A stretch of 64,000 nt of DNA from Thiothrix nivea DSM 5205. GTDB taxonomy: Bacteria; Pseudomonadota; Gammaproteobacteria; Thiotrichales; Thiotrichaceae. The translations under genes were made by a program, and so were the position numbers. The stretch is from contig NZ_JH651384.1 of NCBI RefSeq assembly GCF_000260135.1, forward strand, positions 3,704,693-3,768,692, in the 5' to 3' direction. The notes under the pieces were generated by a model. That model was given only the letters and a program-made list of their open reading frames with translations. It did not search any database and was not told the origin of the DNA. The stretch's first letter is position 1, and each line of letters starts with the position of its first letter. Of this stretch, positions 54,344 to 64,000 are shown piece by piece.

Positions 54344-55126
54344 ATGCGCTTGGCCGTTCCAATCCTGTCATTGGCCGGATTAGTGGTTATCTCCACTTGG
54401 GCAGTACTCAACAGGCAAACCGATAGTAGTATGCTCATGGCAACCAGTCTGTCGCTGGTGACAGAATTCATGCCTTATTTGATGCTGCTCATATTGGCCG
54501 CGCAGGTAACACTGGTGTATCTGCAACTTCGCCCCCGTGCGCTTGCGAACCGTACTGCCCTAGTTGAAGCAGGCGAAATCAGCATGGAAAAGCCGGACAC
54601 TGCCCCTGAACAAATGAATACTGAGTGGGTGTTGGATGCGCTGGCTGGCGGTGTGATTGTGACAGATCAGCAGGGTAAAATCACTTATATGAACAGCAGC
54701 GCGGAAAAGCTGACGCTTTGGCAGCGTGACAAGGTGTTGGGTGAGCATATCGGTAAAATCCTCAAACTGGAAGACATGCAGGGTAATCCGCTGGGGGAAC
54801 GCGCTTTTGAGGCCAATCGCGCCCATCCCGGGCATCCCTTGCAGTTTGGGCAGGTTAAACTGATTCCACGGGTAGGTGATTTCCGTTTTGTGGAATTAAA
54901 TACAACCTGCATCTTGGAGAACTGTAAAGCTGTGGTTTTCATTTTTCGTGATGTGACTTCTGACCGGAAAATCATTAATCGTCTGTACCGTCAGGCTTCC
55001 CATGATGCGTTGACTGATCTGATGAACCGCACCAGTTTTGAGCAGTATGTAGAACAGTTGGCGCATGATACTTCCAGTCTTACCCGTACCCATGTTTTGG
55101 CCAGCGTGGATCTGGATAATTTGTAA
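54344..55126 (+). pseudogene. 5' part of a PAS-GGDEF-EAL gene, interrupted by an IS66-type element
   Basis: N-terminal 260 residues of a diguanylate cyclase/phosphodiesterase. Two hydrophobic segments (LAVPILSLAGLVVISTWAVL; FMPYLMLLILAAQVTLVYLQ) are followed by a PAS domain (ALAGGVIVTDQQGKITYMNS). The GGDEF domain begins with DALTDLMNRTSFEQY and runs to VDLDNL, where the IS enters and a TAA in its end (55124-55126) stops translation. The start ATG 54344 is preceded by GGGGGA. Joining to 56604 restores the frame: VDLDNFKIINDTCGHLAGDE. The undisturbed protein would be 660 aa. Confidence 0.9.
55115..55122 (+). repeat. Target-site duplication, left copy
   Basis: GATAATTT directly before the left terminal repeat; the same eight bases follow the right end. 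Confidence 0.95.
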
Positions 55127-56595
55127 CTACTCAGTCTATGCCAAAACCGATCTGAGGGACTCAAACGGATTCCGTCCCTGCAGCTTGTTGGTTTCCCAAA
55201 CGGAACGGATGACACAGAAGGCATCGGCACCACCGATAGCCCGGAATCCGCCCGCCACCTTGAGTTTGACTTTCACGGGGCGCACTGCCCGCTCGGCGAG
55301 GTTGTTGTCAAACGGCACGTCAAACCGCTGGATGAACAGCAACACCGAATCCTTGAAGTCGCGCAAGCGGCATAACAGGTTTCTGGCCGGGTGCTGCTTC
55401 GCTTTACCCTGTTTGGGGTGGGTTTTGGGCAGTTCAGGGAAGACCAGCAGGCCGTGGTTCACCCATTGGTCATAACGCTGCCCCAGTTCTGCCATCTGGT
55501 CAGGCGTCAGGGAGTCATGTTGTGCTGCCCTCGCTTGTGCCACGGCGGTTTTGGCATCAACCAGGACTTGTTTGAGCTGTGCAGGCCATTGGTGCCGGAG
55601 GGTTTCGTCAAAGTAGTTCAGCTCACGCAGCAGGTGTGCCCCACACAGGCCATGCACCACGTTGTCGAAGCGGAAGTAAGGTTTCCAGTGGTCATGCACG
55701 GCAACCCCGTTGAAGACAGGCAGGATACCGGCGGCGACCATGGCTTCCTGTCCCCGCTTGGCATGGGCGGTGTAGTACACCGCTTCCGGGGTGGCGGCCA
55801 CATGCAGCCATTGGGTTTTGCCTTGGGCCCGGATACCGCTTTCATCAAAGTGTGCCACCGGGCTGGTGCTGATGGTTTGCCGGATGTCGCCGTAGGTGGC
55901 GGTGAGGCTGCCGCTGGCCTGGCTGACCCAGCGTTGCACACTGCCATCGGAAGGCTTGATGCCATATTGGTCAGATATGACCTCCGTTACCCGCGACAGC
56001 GAGATGAAATGCCCATGAACCAGGCCGACCGCATACGCTTTCAGGCGTGCCCCATAACTGATGTACGGGGGCAGTGATGCGGGGAATTCCCCTGCATGGG
56101 CTTTGCCACAACGGCAAGTGCTGATGATCTGGCGATATTCCGTCACCACGATTTGCGGGGCGGGGATGTCCCATTGCTGGCGGCGTTCAGCCACGGCCAC
56201 AGCCGCTTCGGATAGCGGCAGGCCACAACCACAGTAGCCGACGGCACGGCAATCCTCAACGTAATCGGGCGATGGGTGCATGACAAGGCTATGCCCCTTG
56301 TGTCCCGGCTGGCCACCTTTGGGGCGTTGGCCTGCTTGACGGGGTTGGGCTGGTTGGCGCTTCAGCCCATCCGATGACGGCGGTTTGTGCGAATTCTTGC
56401 TGTTTTTGCCCAACTGCGCCTCCAGTTCAGCTACCCGGGTTGCCAGTGACGATAGCTGTTCTATCGTGTCAAACAGCGACAACACCAAATCCACCAGCTG
56501 GGCGTGGCTCAACTGCTGCAAATCTTCTCTCGTGGGGTGGATGAACTGGTTCATAAGGATAGCGTAGCTGATTTTTTAGGGAACTGAGTAGTTAC
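55123..56595 (-). mobile_element. IS66-family insertion sequence (single-transposase type)
   Basis: A 1473-base element with perfect 13-base terminal inverted repeats GTAACTACTCAGT (55123-55135) and ACTGAGTAGTTAC (56583-56595). Ends beginning GTAA and an 8-base target duplication are typical of IS66. Only the large transposase is present, with no tnpA/tnpB genes, as in the ISBst12-like subgroup of IS66. The intact ends, duplication and open transposase suggest a recent insertion. Confidence 0.95.
55136..56554 (-). CDS. IS66-family transposase (TnpC type)
   Basis: A 472-aa transposase. The N-terminal leucine-zipper region (LFDTIEQLSSLATRVAELEA) is followed by KNSHKPPSSDGLKR, a family motif. 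A zinc-finger-like CGCGLPLSE region and the RNase-H-like core follow, including VAHFDESGIRAQGKTQWLHV and YFRFDNVVHGLCGAHLLREL. A late motif, DVPFDNNLAERAVRPVKVKL, carries the conserved NNxAER. No frameshift is visible, so it is probably active. Confidence 0.95.
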   Translation of the reverse strand: MNQFIHPTREDLQQLSHAQLVDLVLSLFDTIEQLSSLATRVAELEAQLGKNSKNSHKPPSSDGLKRQPAQPRQAGQRPKGGQPGHKGHSLVMHPSPDYVEDCRAVGYCGCGLPLSEAAVAVAERRQQWDIPAPQIVVTEYRQIISTCRCGKAHAGEFPASLPPYISYGARLKAYAVGLVHGHFISLSRVTEVISDQYGIKPSDGSVQRWVSQASGSLTATYGDIRQTISTSPVAHFDESGIRAQGKTQWLHVAATPEAVYYTAHAKRGQEAMVAAGILPVFNGVAVHDHWKPYFRFDNVVHGLCGAHLLRELNYFDETLRHQWPAQLKQVLVDAKTAVAQARAAQHDSLTPDQMAELGQRYDQWVNHGLLVFPELPKTHPKQGKAKQHPARNLLCRLRDFKDSVLLFIQRFDVPFDNNLAERAVRPVKVKLKVAGGFRAIGGADAFCVIRSVWETNKLQGRNPFESLRSVLA

Positions 56596-56603
56596 GATAA
56601 TTT
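56596..56603 (+). repeat. Target-site duplication, right copy
   Basis: GATAATTT directly after the right terminal repeat, matching the left copy exactly. Confidence 0.95.
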
Positions 56604-57807
56604 CAAAATTATCAATGATACCTGTGGGCATTTGGCGGGTGATGAGCTATTGAAACATGTTGCGCACATATTCCGTCATGCAGTCCGCCGTTCTGACAAG
56701 GTGGCGCGTATTGGCGGCGATGAGTTCGCTGTTTTTCTGGAGGATTGCGGGCTGGAAAAAGGCCGCAATATTATGGAGTCTATCCTGACCGAGTTGCGGA
56801 ATTTCCGTTTTAGCTGGGAAGGCAAAGTGTTTTCGGTAGGGGCGAGTATCGGCTTACTGGAATTTATGCCTGCGGCTAATGTCCAGATCAAGCAATTGTT
56901 TTCAGATGCGGACAAAGCCTGTTATACAGCCAAGGCACTGGGGCGCAATCAGGTGTTTATCCATGCTGAGGAAAAGCGTGAGGAAATGTCCAATCAGCGC
57001 GTACATGACTGGAGCAAATTGCTGAAAGATGCCATCCGCGAAGACCGTTTTATCCTGTTTGCCCAGCCGATTGTACCTTTGCGGCATGAGCAGGGCAGGT
57101 CGTTCCGCCAGTTTGAAGTCCTGTTGCGGTTGCCGTTCCGTCAGGCATTGCTGAACCCGGGCAGTTTTCTGCCGGTTGCCGACCGGCTCGACCTGATGAC
57201 CAGTATCGACCGCTGGATTATCCGCAAAGCACTGGAAATGTTGGCAGGCTGCCGCTGTGATCCTGCCAGTGGCCAGTGCGTTGAAACCCGTCTGATGATT
57301 AACCTTTCCGCCCAGTCGGTGCAGGATGCGCGTCTGTTCCCCTATGTGGAGCAGCAAATCAAGCAATTCAATATTGAGCCGGGTACGATTTGTTTCGAGA
57401 TTTCAGAATCCGTCGCCATCAGTAATTTTGTCCATGCAAAGCGGGTAATGAATGCCCTGCATGGCCTGGGTTGCCACGTGGTGTTGGATGACTTTGGCAG
57501 TGGTTTTTCCTCCCTCAGCTATCTGCGTGAATTGCCGTTGAGTTACCTGAAAATCGACGGCAATTTTGTCCACAACCTGGTTTCCAGCCCGGTGGATGCG
57601 GCCATGGTCAAGGCTGTACATGATGTCGGCCAGGTAATGAACTTACTGACCATCGCGGAACTGGTGGAAGACGCGGAAACCCTGCGGAACCTGCGCCAGA
57701 TTGGCGTGGATTTCGCCCAGGGCTACTATTGCGGGCGACCTATCCCCTTGGTACAGCTTTGCCAACGCATCCAGAATGGCATGGCTATGGATACCAAAGC
57801 TGCCTGA
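56604..57807 (+). pseudogene. 3' part of the interrupted PAS-GGDEF-EAL gene
   Basis: Continues the frame of the 5' part: FKIINDTCGHLAGDELLKHV, then the catalytic RIGGDEFAVFLED. The EAL domain has EVL in QFEVLLRLPF as a variant of EAL, then NLSAQSVQD, FEISESVAIS, VLDDFGSGFSSLSYL, LKIDGNFV, IAELVEDAETL and DFAQGYYCGRP. These retain the metal-binding acidic residues and the lysine, so the phosphodiesterase part looks catalytically competent. The region has no start of its own except weak internal ones (TTG 56632, ATG 56773). It may be silent or expressed from the IS. Confidence 0.88.
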
Positions 57808-57879
57808 TTTCGCTATCGGTATTGAAAATACCGGATTCAGACCGATATATATCGTGTTATCGGTTTGAATGGAATTTTC

Positions 57880-58344
57880 ATGCGCCCCCTACCTTTGTTT
57901 GGTGTCTTTTTCCTACTGCTCCCGTTTATTGAGATCTGGTTGTTGATTAAGGTAGGCAGTGCCATTGGCGCACTGCCCACCATCCTGCTGCTGATCCTGG
58001 CGGGTGTGGCAGGCGTCTTCCTGTTGCGCCATCAGGGCTTTGTCACCTTGACCCGTTTGCAGCGTAGCCTGAATGCAGGCGAGTTGCCGGCCCAAGCCAT
58101 GCTGGAAGGGGCGCTGCTCGTACTGGCAGGCCTGCTGTTCCTGATCCCCGGCTTTTTCACTGACATACTGGGTTTGTTGCTGGTGTTGCCACCTACCCGT
58201 TATTTGTTGTTGAAAGTGCTGTTGAAGAGCAGCCTGACGGTTGTCGGCGATTACCAGCAGCATCCGGGGCAGAGGCGCAAACGGGGGGATATTGAGGGCG
58301 AAGTTGTCCGCCGCCAGGACGATGACGGGTCGTTTCTGCCTTGA
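57880..58344 (+). CDS. fxsA: FxsA family cytoplasmic membrane protein
   Basis: A 154-aa membrane protein with three or four hydrophobic helices (LFGVFFLLLPFIEIWLLIKV; LPTILLLILAGVAGVFLLRH; EGALLVLAGLLFLIPGFFTD). The motif LIPGFFTDILGLLLVLPPTR is diagnostic for FxsA. The start ATG 57880 is chosen over 57865 because GGAA precedes it. It lies just before groES, a common gammaproteobacterial arrangement. FxsA overproduction blocks phage T7 exclusion in E. coli; its normal role is unknown. Confidence 0.9.
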   Translation: MRPLPLFGVFFLLLPFIEIWLLIKVGSAIGALPTILLLILAGVAGVFLLRHQGFVTLTRLQRSLNAGELPAQAMLEGALLVLAGLLFLIPGFFTDILGLLLVLPPTRYLLLKVLLKSSLTVVGDYQQHPGQRRKRGDIEGEVVRRQDDDGSFLP

Positions 58345-58382
58345 AACAACAGGCTGATCCAAAAAAATTCATCAAGCTGCCC

Positions 58383-58436
58383 TTGACTTTGCCTAACCCG
58401 ACCTTATTATTGGCACTCACTAGCCTAGAGTGCTAA
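58383..58436 (+). promoter_or_regulatory. groESL promoter with CIRCE element
   Basis: TTGACT (58383-58388) and TATTAT (58405-58410) are spaced 16 bases, a sigma-70-type promoter. Overlapping the transcription start is TTGGCACTC (58410-58418), a 9-base spacer and GAGTGCTAA (58428-58436), which differs from the CIRCE consensus at one base. HrcA should repress groESL here and release it on heat shock. No clear sigma-32 box is present. Confidence 0.88.
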
Positions 58437-58485
58437 CAACAACCCGAATGTCCTAAATTACTTTTGGTTCGAGGAGACAATTCCA

Positions 58486-58776
58486 ATGAATATCCGTCCT
58501 TTGCACGACCGCGTTGTAGTCCGTCGTATGGAAGAAGAGCGTAAAACTGCCAGTGGCATCATCATTCCTGACAGTGCGGCTGAAAAGCCGGATCGCGGCG
58601 AAGTGGTTGCCGTAGGCCCAGGCAAGATGACTGACAATGGCGAGCGTGCAGCCCTGCAAGTGAAAATTGGCGACAAGGTTCTGTTCGGCAAATACGCCGG
58701 CACTGCTGTCAAGATCGATGGCGAAGAAGTGCTGATCATGCGTGAAGAAGACCTGCTGGCTGTTATCGAAGGCTAA
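58486..58776 (+). CDS. groES: Co-chaperonin GroES
   Basis: A 96-aa co-chaperonin that caps the GroEL ring. It has the start [20 protein letters not shown], the mobile-loop region [20 protein letters not shown] and the C-terminal [16 protein letters not shown]. The length is standard. GAGGAG precedes the ATG. It is followed after 51 bases by groEL and controlled by the CIRCE-bearing promoter upstream. Confidence 0.98.
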   Translation: MNIRPLHDRVVVRRMEEERKTASGIIIPDSAAEKPDRGEVVAVGPGKMTDNGERAALQVKIGDKVLFGKYAGTAVKIDGEEVLIMREEDLLAVIEG

Positions 58777-58812
58777 GCGGTAAATACATTTCCCTACCCG
58801 GACAAGATTTGA

Positions 58813-60465
<1,653 letters not shown>

Positions 60466-60505
60466 GCGTGCTGCTGACACCGCCTGCCGTTGCGTAGGCA
60501 AACTG

Positions 60506-60546
60506 AAAAGCCCGGCATTCAATCCCCTGAATGTCGGGCTTTTTTA
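60506..60546 (+). terminator. Terminator after groEL
   Basis: AAAAGCCCGGCATTCA and TGAATGTCGGGCTTTT form a 16-base stem with one G-T pair and a CCCC-containing loop, followed by a T-run. The A-run on the left lets it act in both directions. Confidence 0.92.
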
Positions 60547-60593
60547 TTGCCCACAGTGTTGTCCCGCAATCCGGAACAGTATACTGCGGTGCT

Positions 60594-62489
60594 ATGCAAG
60601 AACTTGTTCCCGCCCACATCCAGCTTGATGCCACTGGCACGCCGTATGCGCCTGCATTCGCTGATTGCTATTTTTCCCGTCAGGATGGTTTGGCGGAAAC
60701 CCGGCATGTATTTCTGCAAGGCAACCACCTGCCCCAACGCTGGCAGGGCAGGGAGCAGTTCGTTATTGCCGAAACCGGCTTTGGTGCCGGGTTGAATTTT
60801 CTCGCAACCTGGCAGGCATGGCAGGTTGACCCGCAGCGTTGTGGGCGCTTGCACTTCATTTCCATCGAAAAACACCCCATCACCAAAAACACCTTGCGGG
60901 AGTTGCTGGCAGCCTGGCCGGAACTGCAAACGTTTGCCGCTGAACTTTTGGAAAATTATCCACCACTGGTGACGGGCTTCCACCGCCTGCGTCTGGCGCA
61001 GGGGCGTATTACCCTGACCCTGTGCTTCATGGATGTACAGGCGGCTTTGGCGGAGCTGGTGGCAAAGGTTGATGCCTGGTTTCTGGACGGTTTCGCGCCT
61101 GCCCGTAACCCGGCGATGTGGGCACTGCCGGTTATGCAGGCCATTGCTGGCCTCAGCCATACACAAACCACCCTGGCTACGTTCACGGCTGCCAGCGAGG
61201 TGCGCCGTCATCTGCAAGCCGCCGGTTTCAGGGTTGAAAAGCACAAGGGGTTTGGTAAAAAGCGCGAAATGTTGGTGGCAAGTTTGCCAGCAGACGGTGG
61301 GGTAGGGCGTATTCCCCCTTGGTTCGCGCTACCGGAACCTGTCGGGGATCGCCGTGCAACCATCATCGGCGGTGGCATTGCCGGTTGCCAGATAGCCAAC
61401 GCATTGGCGCAGCGTGGCTGGCAAGTGACCCTGCTGGAGCGCCATGCCCGTTTGGCGATGGAGGCTTCCGGCAACCGCGCCGGGGTGCTGACGCCGAAAC
61501 TGACAGCGGAACCGGGCTGGGGCGAAATGTTCTACCGTCAAGCGTTCCTGTATGTTGTCCGCCAAATCCGCCAATTGGTGGAGGATGGCCATGACATCAG
61601 CTGGGCGCAGTGCGGGGCATTGCAACTGGCGCATGAGCCGCGCGAAGCCGCCCGCCAGCAGGCTATTCGTGAGCGTGGGCTGACGGAGGATTTTGTACGT
61701 ATCCTCGACGCTGGGGAGGCTGCTGAGGTTGCCGGTATCCCCTTACCAGCCGGAGCCAGTTATTTCCCGCAGGCAGGTTGGTTGAACCCGGCCAGCTTGT
61801 GCGCTGCTCTGGTTGCCCATGACAATATTGAGGTACGCACCTTGACGGAAGCGCAAGCAGTTCCAGCCGCAACGGTTACCCTGCTGGCCAACGGGCGGGA
61901 GGCAGACCGGTTTGGGCAAAGCGCTTTCTTGCCATTCATGCCCGTGATGGGGCAGACCAGCCTGGCGCAGGCGTCGGATGTCAGCGCCAGGCTCAAAATT
62001 GCCTTGGGGCATGAAGGTTACCTGACGCCAGCCGTGGAAGGGCAGCATGTTTTCGGTGCGACGTTTGTGCGCAAGGTGCGTGATGCGGTATTGGATGCAG
62101 GGGCCGATACCTTCAATTACCACCAGCTTGCGCAGCATTTACCTGCGTTTGCAGCATCCCTCGGGCGGCTTGAAAGTGGCCATGCCGCTATCCGCATGAC
62201 TACGCCTGACCGCTACCCAGTAGTTGGGGCATTGCCGGATGTGGCGTTTTTCCAGACAGCTTATGTCGATTTGCGGCATGGCAGGTTAGGGCAGGCATTT
62301 CCTGCGGCACAATACCAACCGGGTTTGTTCATGCTGGCGGGCTTGGGCGCGCGGGGGTTGGTGACCAGTGGTTTGTGCGCGGAGTTGCTGGCGGCGCAAC
62401 TGAGTGGCGAGCCATTGCCATTGCAGGCAAGCTTGTATGGCAATCTGCACCCGGCGCGGTTTCTGGTACGGCAACTTAAACGCGGGTGA
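60594..62489 (+). CDS. mnmC: Bifunctional tRNA modification enzyme MnmC
   Basis: A 631-aa fusion that finishes 5-methylaminomethyl-2-thiouridine at the tRNA wobble base. The N-terminal methyltransferase (MnmC2) shows VIAETGFGAGLNFLATW near residues 57-73 and WFLDGFAPARNPAMW. The C-terminal FAD-dependent oxidase (MnmC1) shows ATIIGGGIAGCQIANALAQR near 255 and ends LGARGLVTSGLCAELLAAQL. I chose ATG 60594 (MQELVPAHIQLDATGTPYAP), because the longer frame runs into the groEL terminator. It is convergent with the next gene, 6 bases away. Confidence 0.95.
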   Translation: MQELVPAHIQLDATGTPYAPAFADCYFSRQDGLAETRHVFLQGNHLPQRWQGREQFVIAETGFGAGLNFLATWQAWQVDPQRCGRLHFISIEKHPITKNTLRELLAAWPELQTFAAELLENYPPLVTGFHRLRLAQGRITLTLCFMDVQAALAELVAKVDAWFLDGFAPARNPAMWALPVMQAIAGLSHTQTTLATFTAASEVRRHLQAAGFRVEKHKGFGKKREMLVASLPADGGVGRIPPWFALPEPVGDRRATIIGGGIAGCQIANALAQRGWQVTLLERHARLAMEASGNRAGVLTPKLTAEPGWGEMFYRQAFLYVVRQIRQLVEDGHDISWAQCGALQLAHEPREAARQQAIRERGLTEDFVRILDAGEAAEVAGIPLPAGASYFPQAGWLNPASLCAALVAHDNIEVRTLTEAQAVPAATVTLLANGREADRFGQSAFLPFMPVMGQTSLAQASDVSARLKIALGHEGYLTPAVEGQHVFGATFVRKVRDAVLDAGADTFNYHQLAQHLPAFAASLGRLESGHAAIRMTTPDRYPVVGALPDVAFFQTAYVDLRHGRLGQAFPAAQYQPGLFMLAGLGARGLVTSGLCAELLAAQLSGEPLPLQASLYGNLHPARFLVRQLKRG

Positions 62490-62495
62490 GGCGTT

Positions 62496-62996
62496 TTACT
62501 GTTGTGCTGCGCCAGTTTCGCCCTGGTTGGCGCGCAGCTTGTCGATTTCGCTATCGAGCTGCTCGTTTTTGGCGCTGCTCTGTTCAATGGTTTGTTGCAG
62601 GTCGGCGTTCGCCTGTGTCAGTGTTTCCACCTGTTGTAATACCTGTTGCAGGGATTGGCGCATGTTGTTGTAGTGTTCACGCTCAGCCGGGGTCAGTTCT
62701 GCCAGTTCGGTATCGCTCAGGCTCGGCAAGGCCAGCGGTGGCGGGGCAGGGGGTGTGGCAGCCGCAGGCTGTGCGGGCGTTACAGGTGGCGCGGGCGTTA
62801 TTGGAGGTGGTTGAGCCACAACCTGTGCAGGCACTTTGGCAGGCGCGGGGTCTTTGAATGGGCTGGAAAAGACGATCTGTGGTTTCTGTGGTTGTAATGG
62901 TTGCAGCTCAGGTGGGAGGTATAGCATGGCAGCGCCTGTTGCCAGCATGATGGTAGCCAGCAGACCAACAATGGTGATGGGATCTTTAGTGGGCAT
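62496..62996 (-). CDS. Membrane-anchored proline-rich coiled-coil protein
   Basis: A 166-aa protein starting MPTKDPITIVGLLATIMLAT at 62996; the open frame upstream belongs to the overlapping gene in another frame. One N-terminal transmembrane segment (TIVGLLATIMLATGAAMLYL) is followed by a Pro/Ala-rich linker (PPPITPAPPVTPAQPAAATP) and a helical, Glu/Gln-rich C-terminus (QQVLQQVETLTQANADLQQT), probably a coiled coil. It overlaps the preceding gene (62986-63429) by 11 bases. The layout suggests a periplasm- or cytoplasm-spanning linker. Family unknown. Confidence 0.6.
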   Translation of the reverse strand: MPTKDPITIVGLLATIMLATGAAMLYLPPELQPLQPQKPQIVFSSPFKDPAPAKVPAQVVAQPPPITPAPPVTPAQPAAATPPAPPPLALPSLSDTELAELTPAEREHYNNMRQSLQQVLQQVETLTQANADLQQTIEQSSAKNEQLDSEIDKLRANQGETGAAQQ

Positions 62997-63429
62997 GGGT
63001 AAACAGCTTTTGCCACCAGCGACGGCGGCTATTGGGTTGCGGGAGAGCGGCAGGCAGATTGATGGGCGGCATTTTGGATAATATCCAGCCCGGTAGCGGT
63101 GGGTTGCCGCTGGAACCGCAAGTCGACCCCAGGTTGTGGGGGTCAAAAACTTTAACGTAGGAAGGTTTGTGCATGTCATCGGCATACACGATGCCGCAAT
63201 AATCTTCGTCGTGGTCACGGCGCAGCAATTCATCCAGCTCCCGCACAACGCGGTTAAGCGGCTCACCTGCCAGCGCCGTTACGGGTGGTTCCTCCCCGAC
63301 TGCATAGACGTACCAGCCATTACCGTGATCAGCCAGTACCTGCTTCCACAGTGCGTCAAGTTGATGCCAGCGCAAAATGCCGGAGAAAGAGCCACGGAAT
63401 GCTTGCAGATAAGGGTGTTCTTCACTCAT
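62986..63429 (-). CDS. Hypothetical protein, 147 aa
   Basis: A soluble protein MSEEHPYLQAFRGSFSGILR with conserved-looking blocks: LRWHQLDALWKQVLADHGNG, WYVYAVGEEPP, and IVYADDMHKPSYVKVFDPHN. A possible cysteine-rich element (GSTCGSSGNPPLPGW) and a basic C-terminus (NSRRRWWQKLFTHAH) follow. I do not recognise a family. It is first in a two-gene set with the coiled-coil membrane protein (11-base overlap), so the two are probably a functional pair. Confidence 0.6.
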   Translation of the reverse strand: MSEEHPYLQAFRGSFSGILRWHQLDALWKQVLADHGNGWYVYAVGEEPPVTALAGEPLNRVVRELDELLRRDHDEDYCGIVYADDMHKPSYVKVFDPHNLGSTCGSSGNPPLPGWILSKMPPINLPAALPQPNSRRRWWQKLFTHAH

Positions 63430-63700
63430 GGGTAGCAGCCAATCAATTCCAATGTTGCCAGCATAATTCGGTGGTAAGTGATACTCAAGTGTGGCGGGTA
63501 TTTTTTAAGGCGTGCAATTGACATGGGCTATAGGGGTCAATTACGATATTCGCCCATTGTTATCTGATATATATGACAAGAGAGAGGCAAAAGCAGCGTG
63601 GAGATCTATGCTGCCAATCTGGTTCCACAAAGGAAAAACATAATCCTTCCCCCCTATGTTTCAAAATTTCCATTCCAAAAAATCCCAGGAGATGAAATCA

Positions 63701-64000
63701 ATGAAGAAGATTGCCGTTAGTGTATCTGCGCTGTTCTTGGCGCTTGGCGTTCTGAGTGGTTGTGGTGAGAAAAAAGAAGAAGCCCCAAAAGCTGAAGCAC
63801 CAGCCCAGGAAAGCTCAACAGCCGGCAACGCTATGGATGCGATGAAAGACGCAGCCCAGAGTGCTGGCGATGCCGCTGGACAGGCAATGGATGCAACCAA
63901 AGAAGCTGTTGGCGATGCCGCGCAGGCAGCAGGTGATGCCGCTGGACAGGCAATGGATGCAGCCAAAGAAGCTGCTGGTGATGCCGCCCAAGCCGCCGGT
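63701..64000 (+). CDS. Alanine-rich repeat lipoprotein (3' end outside window)
   Basis: The first 100 residues of a lipoprotein. ATG 63701 has AGGAG nine bases upstream. The signal MKKIAVSVSALFLALGVLSG ends in the lipobox LSGC with the acylated C21. A short Lys/Glu/Pro segment follows, then a repeat of about 22 residues of the type GDAAGQAMDATKEAVGDAAQ, with internal 11-residue rhythm, predicted to be a long amphipathic helix. This resembles alanine-rich or LEA-like lipoproteins. The end and copy number lie beyond the window. Confidence 0.72.
   Translation, partial: MKKIAVSVSALFLALGVLSGCGEKKEEAPKAEAPAQESSTAGNAMDAMKDAAQSAGDAAGQAMDATKEAVGDAAQAAGDAAGQAMDAAKEAAGDAAQAAG

Noticed and set aside
56604-56772. 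A separate gene start at TTG 56632
   Set aside because: It is the in-frame continuation of the interrupted GGDEF domain; no ribosome-binding site precedes it.

Overview
The window is about 64 kb of continuous, gene-dense chromosome from a Gram-negative bacterium. The gene set points to a gammaproteobacterium: LolCD, exbB-exbD-msbA-lpxK-ycaR-kdsB in that order, Hda, H-NS, MnmC, FxsA next to groESL, DsbD with CutA, and a FadL-type porin. Very abundant AAA-ATPase/PD-(D/E)XK paralogues, GGDEF-EAL signalling and large secreted repeat proteins would suit the filamentous sulfur oxidisers (Thiothrix-like Thiotrichales). That genus-level guess is inference, not proof. I recognised no rRNA, tRNA or CRISPR array.

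Layout. 1-2192: end of a LolC/E permease, LolD, and a DUF2062 membrane protein. 2393-8526: a lipoprotein, a 1483-aa secreted DUF1800 protein with nine N-terminal repeats, and its DUF1501 partner. 8555-13312: ComEC and a 774-aa membrane-anchored protein made almost entirely of about 100 heptads. 13401-18300: TPP enzyme, glycosyltransferase-like protein, sulfotransferase and a DMT transporter. 18355-25551: a SEC-C protein and then a tightly overlapping defence operon (RHH antitoxin, PIN toxin, unknown 276-aa protein, type III Mod, MNT antitoxin, HEPN toxin, type III Res). 25638-31246: secreted DUF11/SdrD-type protein, a glycoside-hydrolase-like exported protein and a lytic transglycosylase. 31263-34634: a mosaic of two DUF1703-type ATPase/nuclease genes in which one appears to have been split by the other, with pseudogene tails. 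34768-41883: ppk1, then the ExbBD/MsbA/LpxK/YcaR/KdsB envelope operon. 42033-50606: FadL porin, a BTAD/SARP regulator divergent from a 64-aa peptide, RluA, an OmpA-type lipoprotein, PgsA-like, PerM-like, Hda, DUF533 and a 59-aa PA3496-like protein. 50853-54050: DsbD with a doubled N-terminal domain, CutA, H-NS. 54344-57807: a PAS-GGDEF-EAL gene cleanly interrupted by an IS66-family element. 57880-64000: FxsA, CIRCE-controlled groESL, MnmC, two linked proteins of unknown function and the start of an alanine-rich lipoprotein.

The strongest observations are: the exact IS66 insertion (13-bp terminal repeats, 8-bp target duplication) that splits a GGDEF domain; the restriction-modification operon carrying two toxin-antitoxin pairs plus an uncharacterised 276-aa protein; the heptad-only membrane protein; the nested DUF1703 genes; the doubled DsbD sensor domain; and a HrcA/CIRCE operator overlapping the groES promoter.
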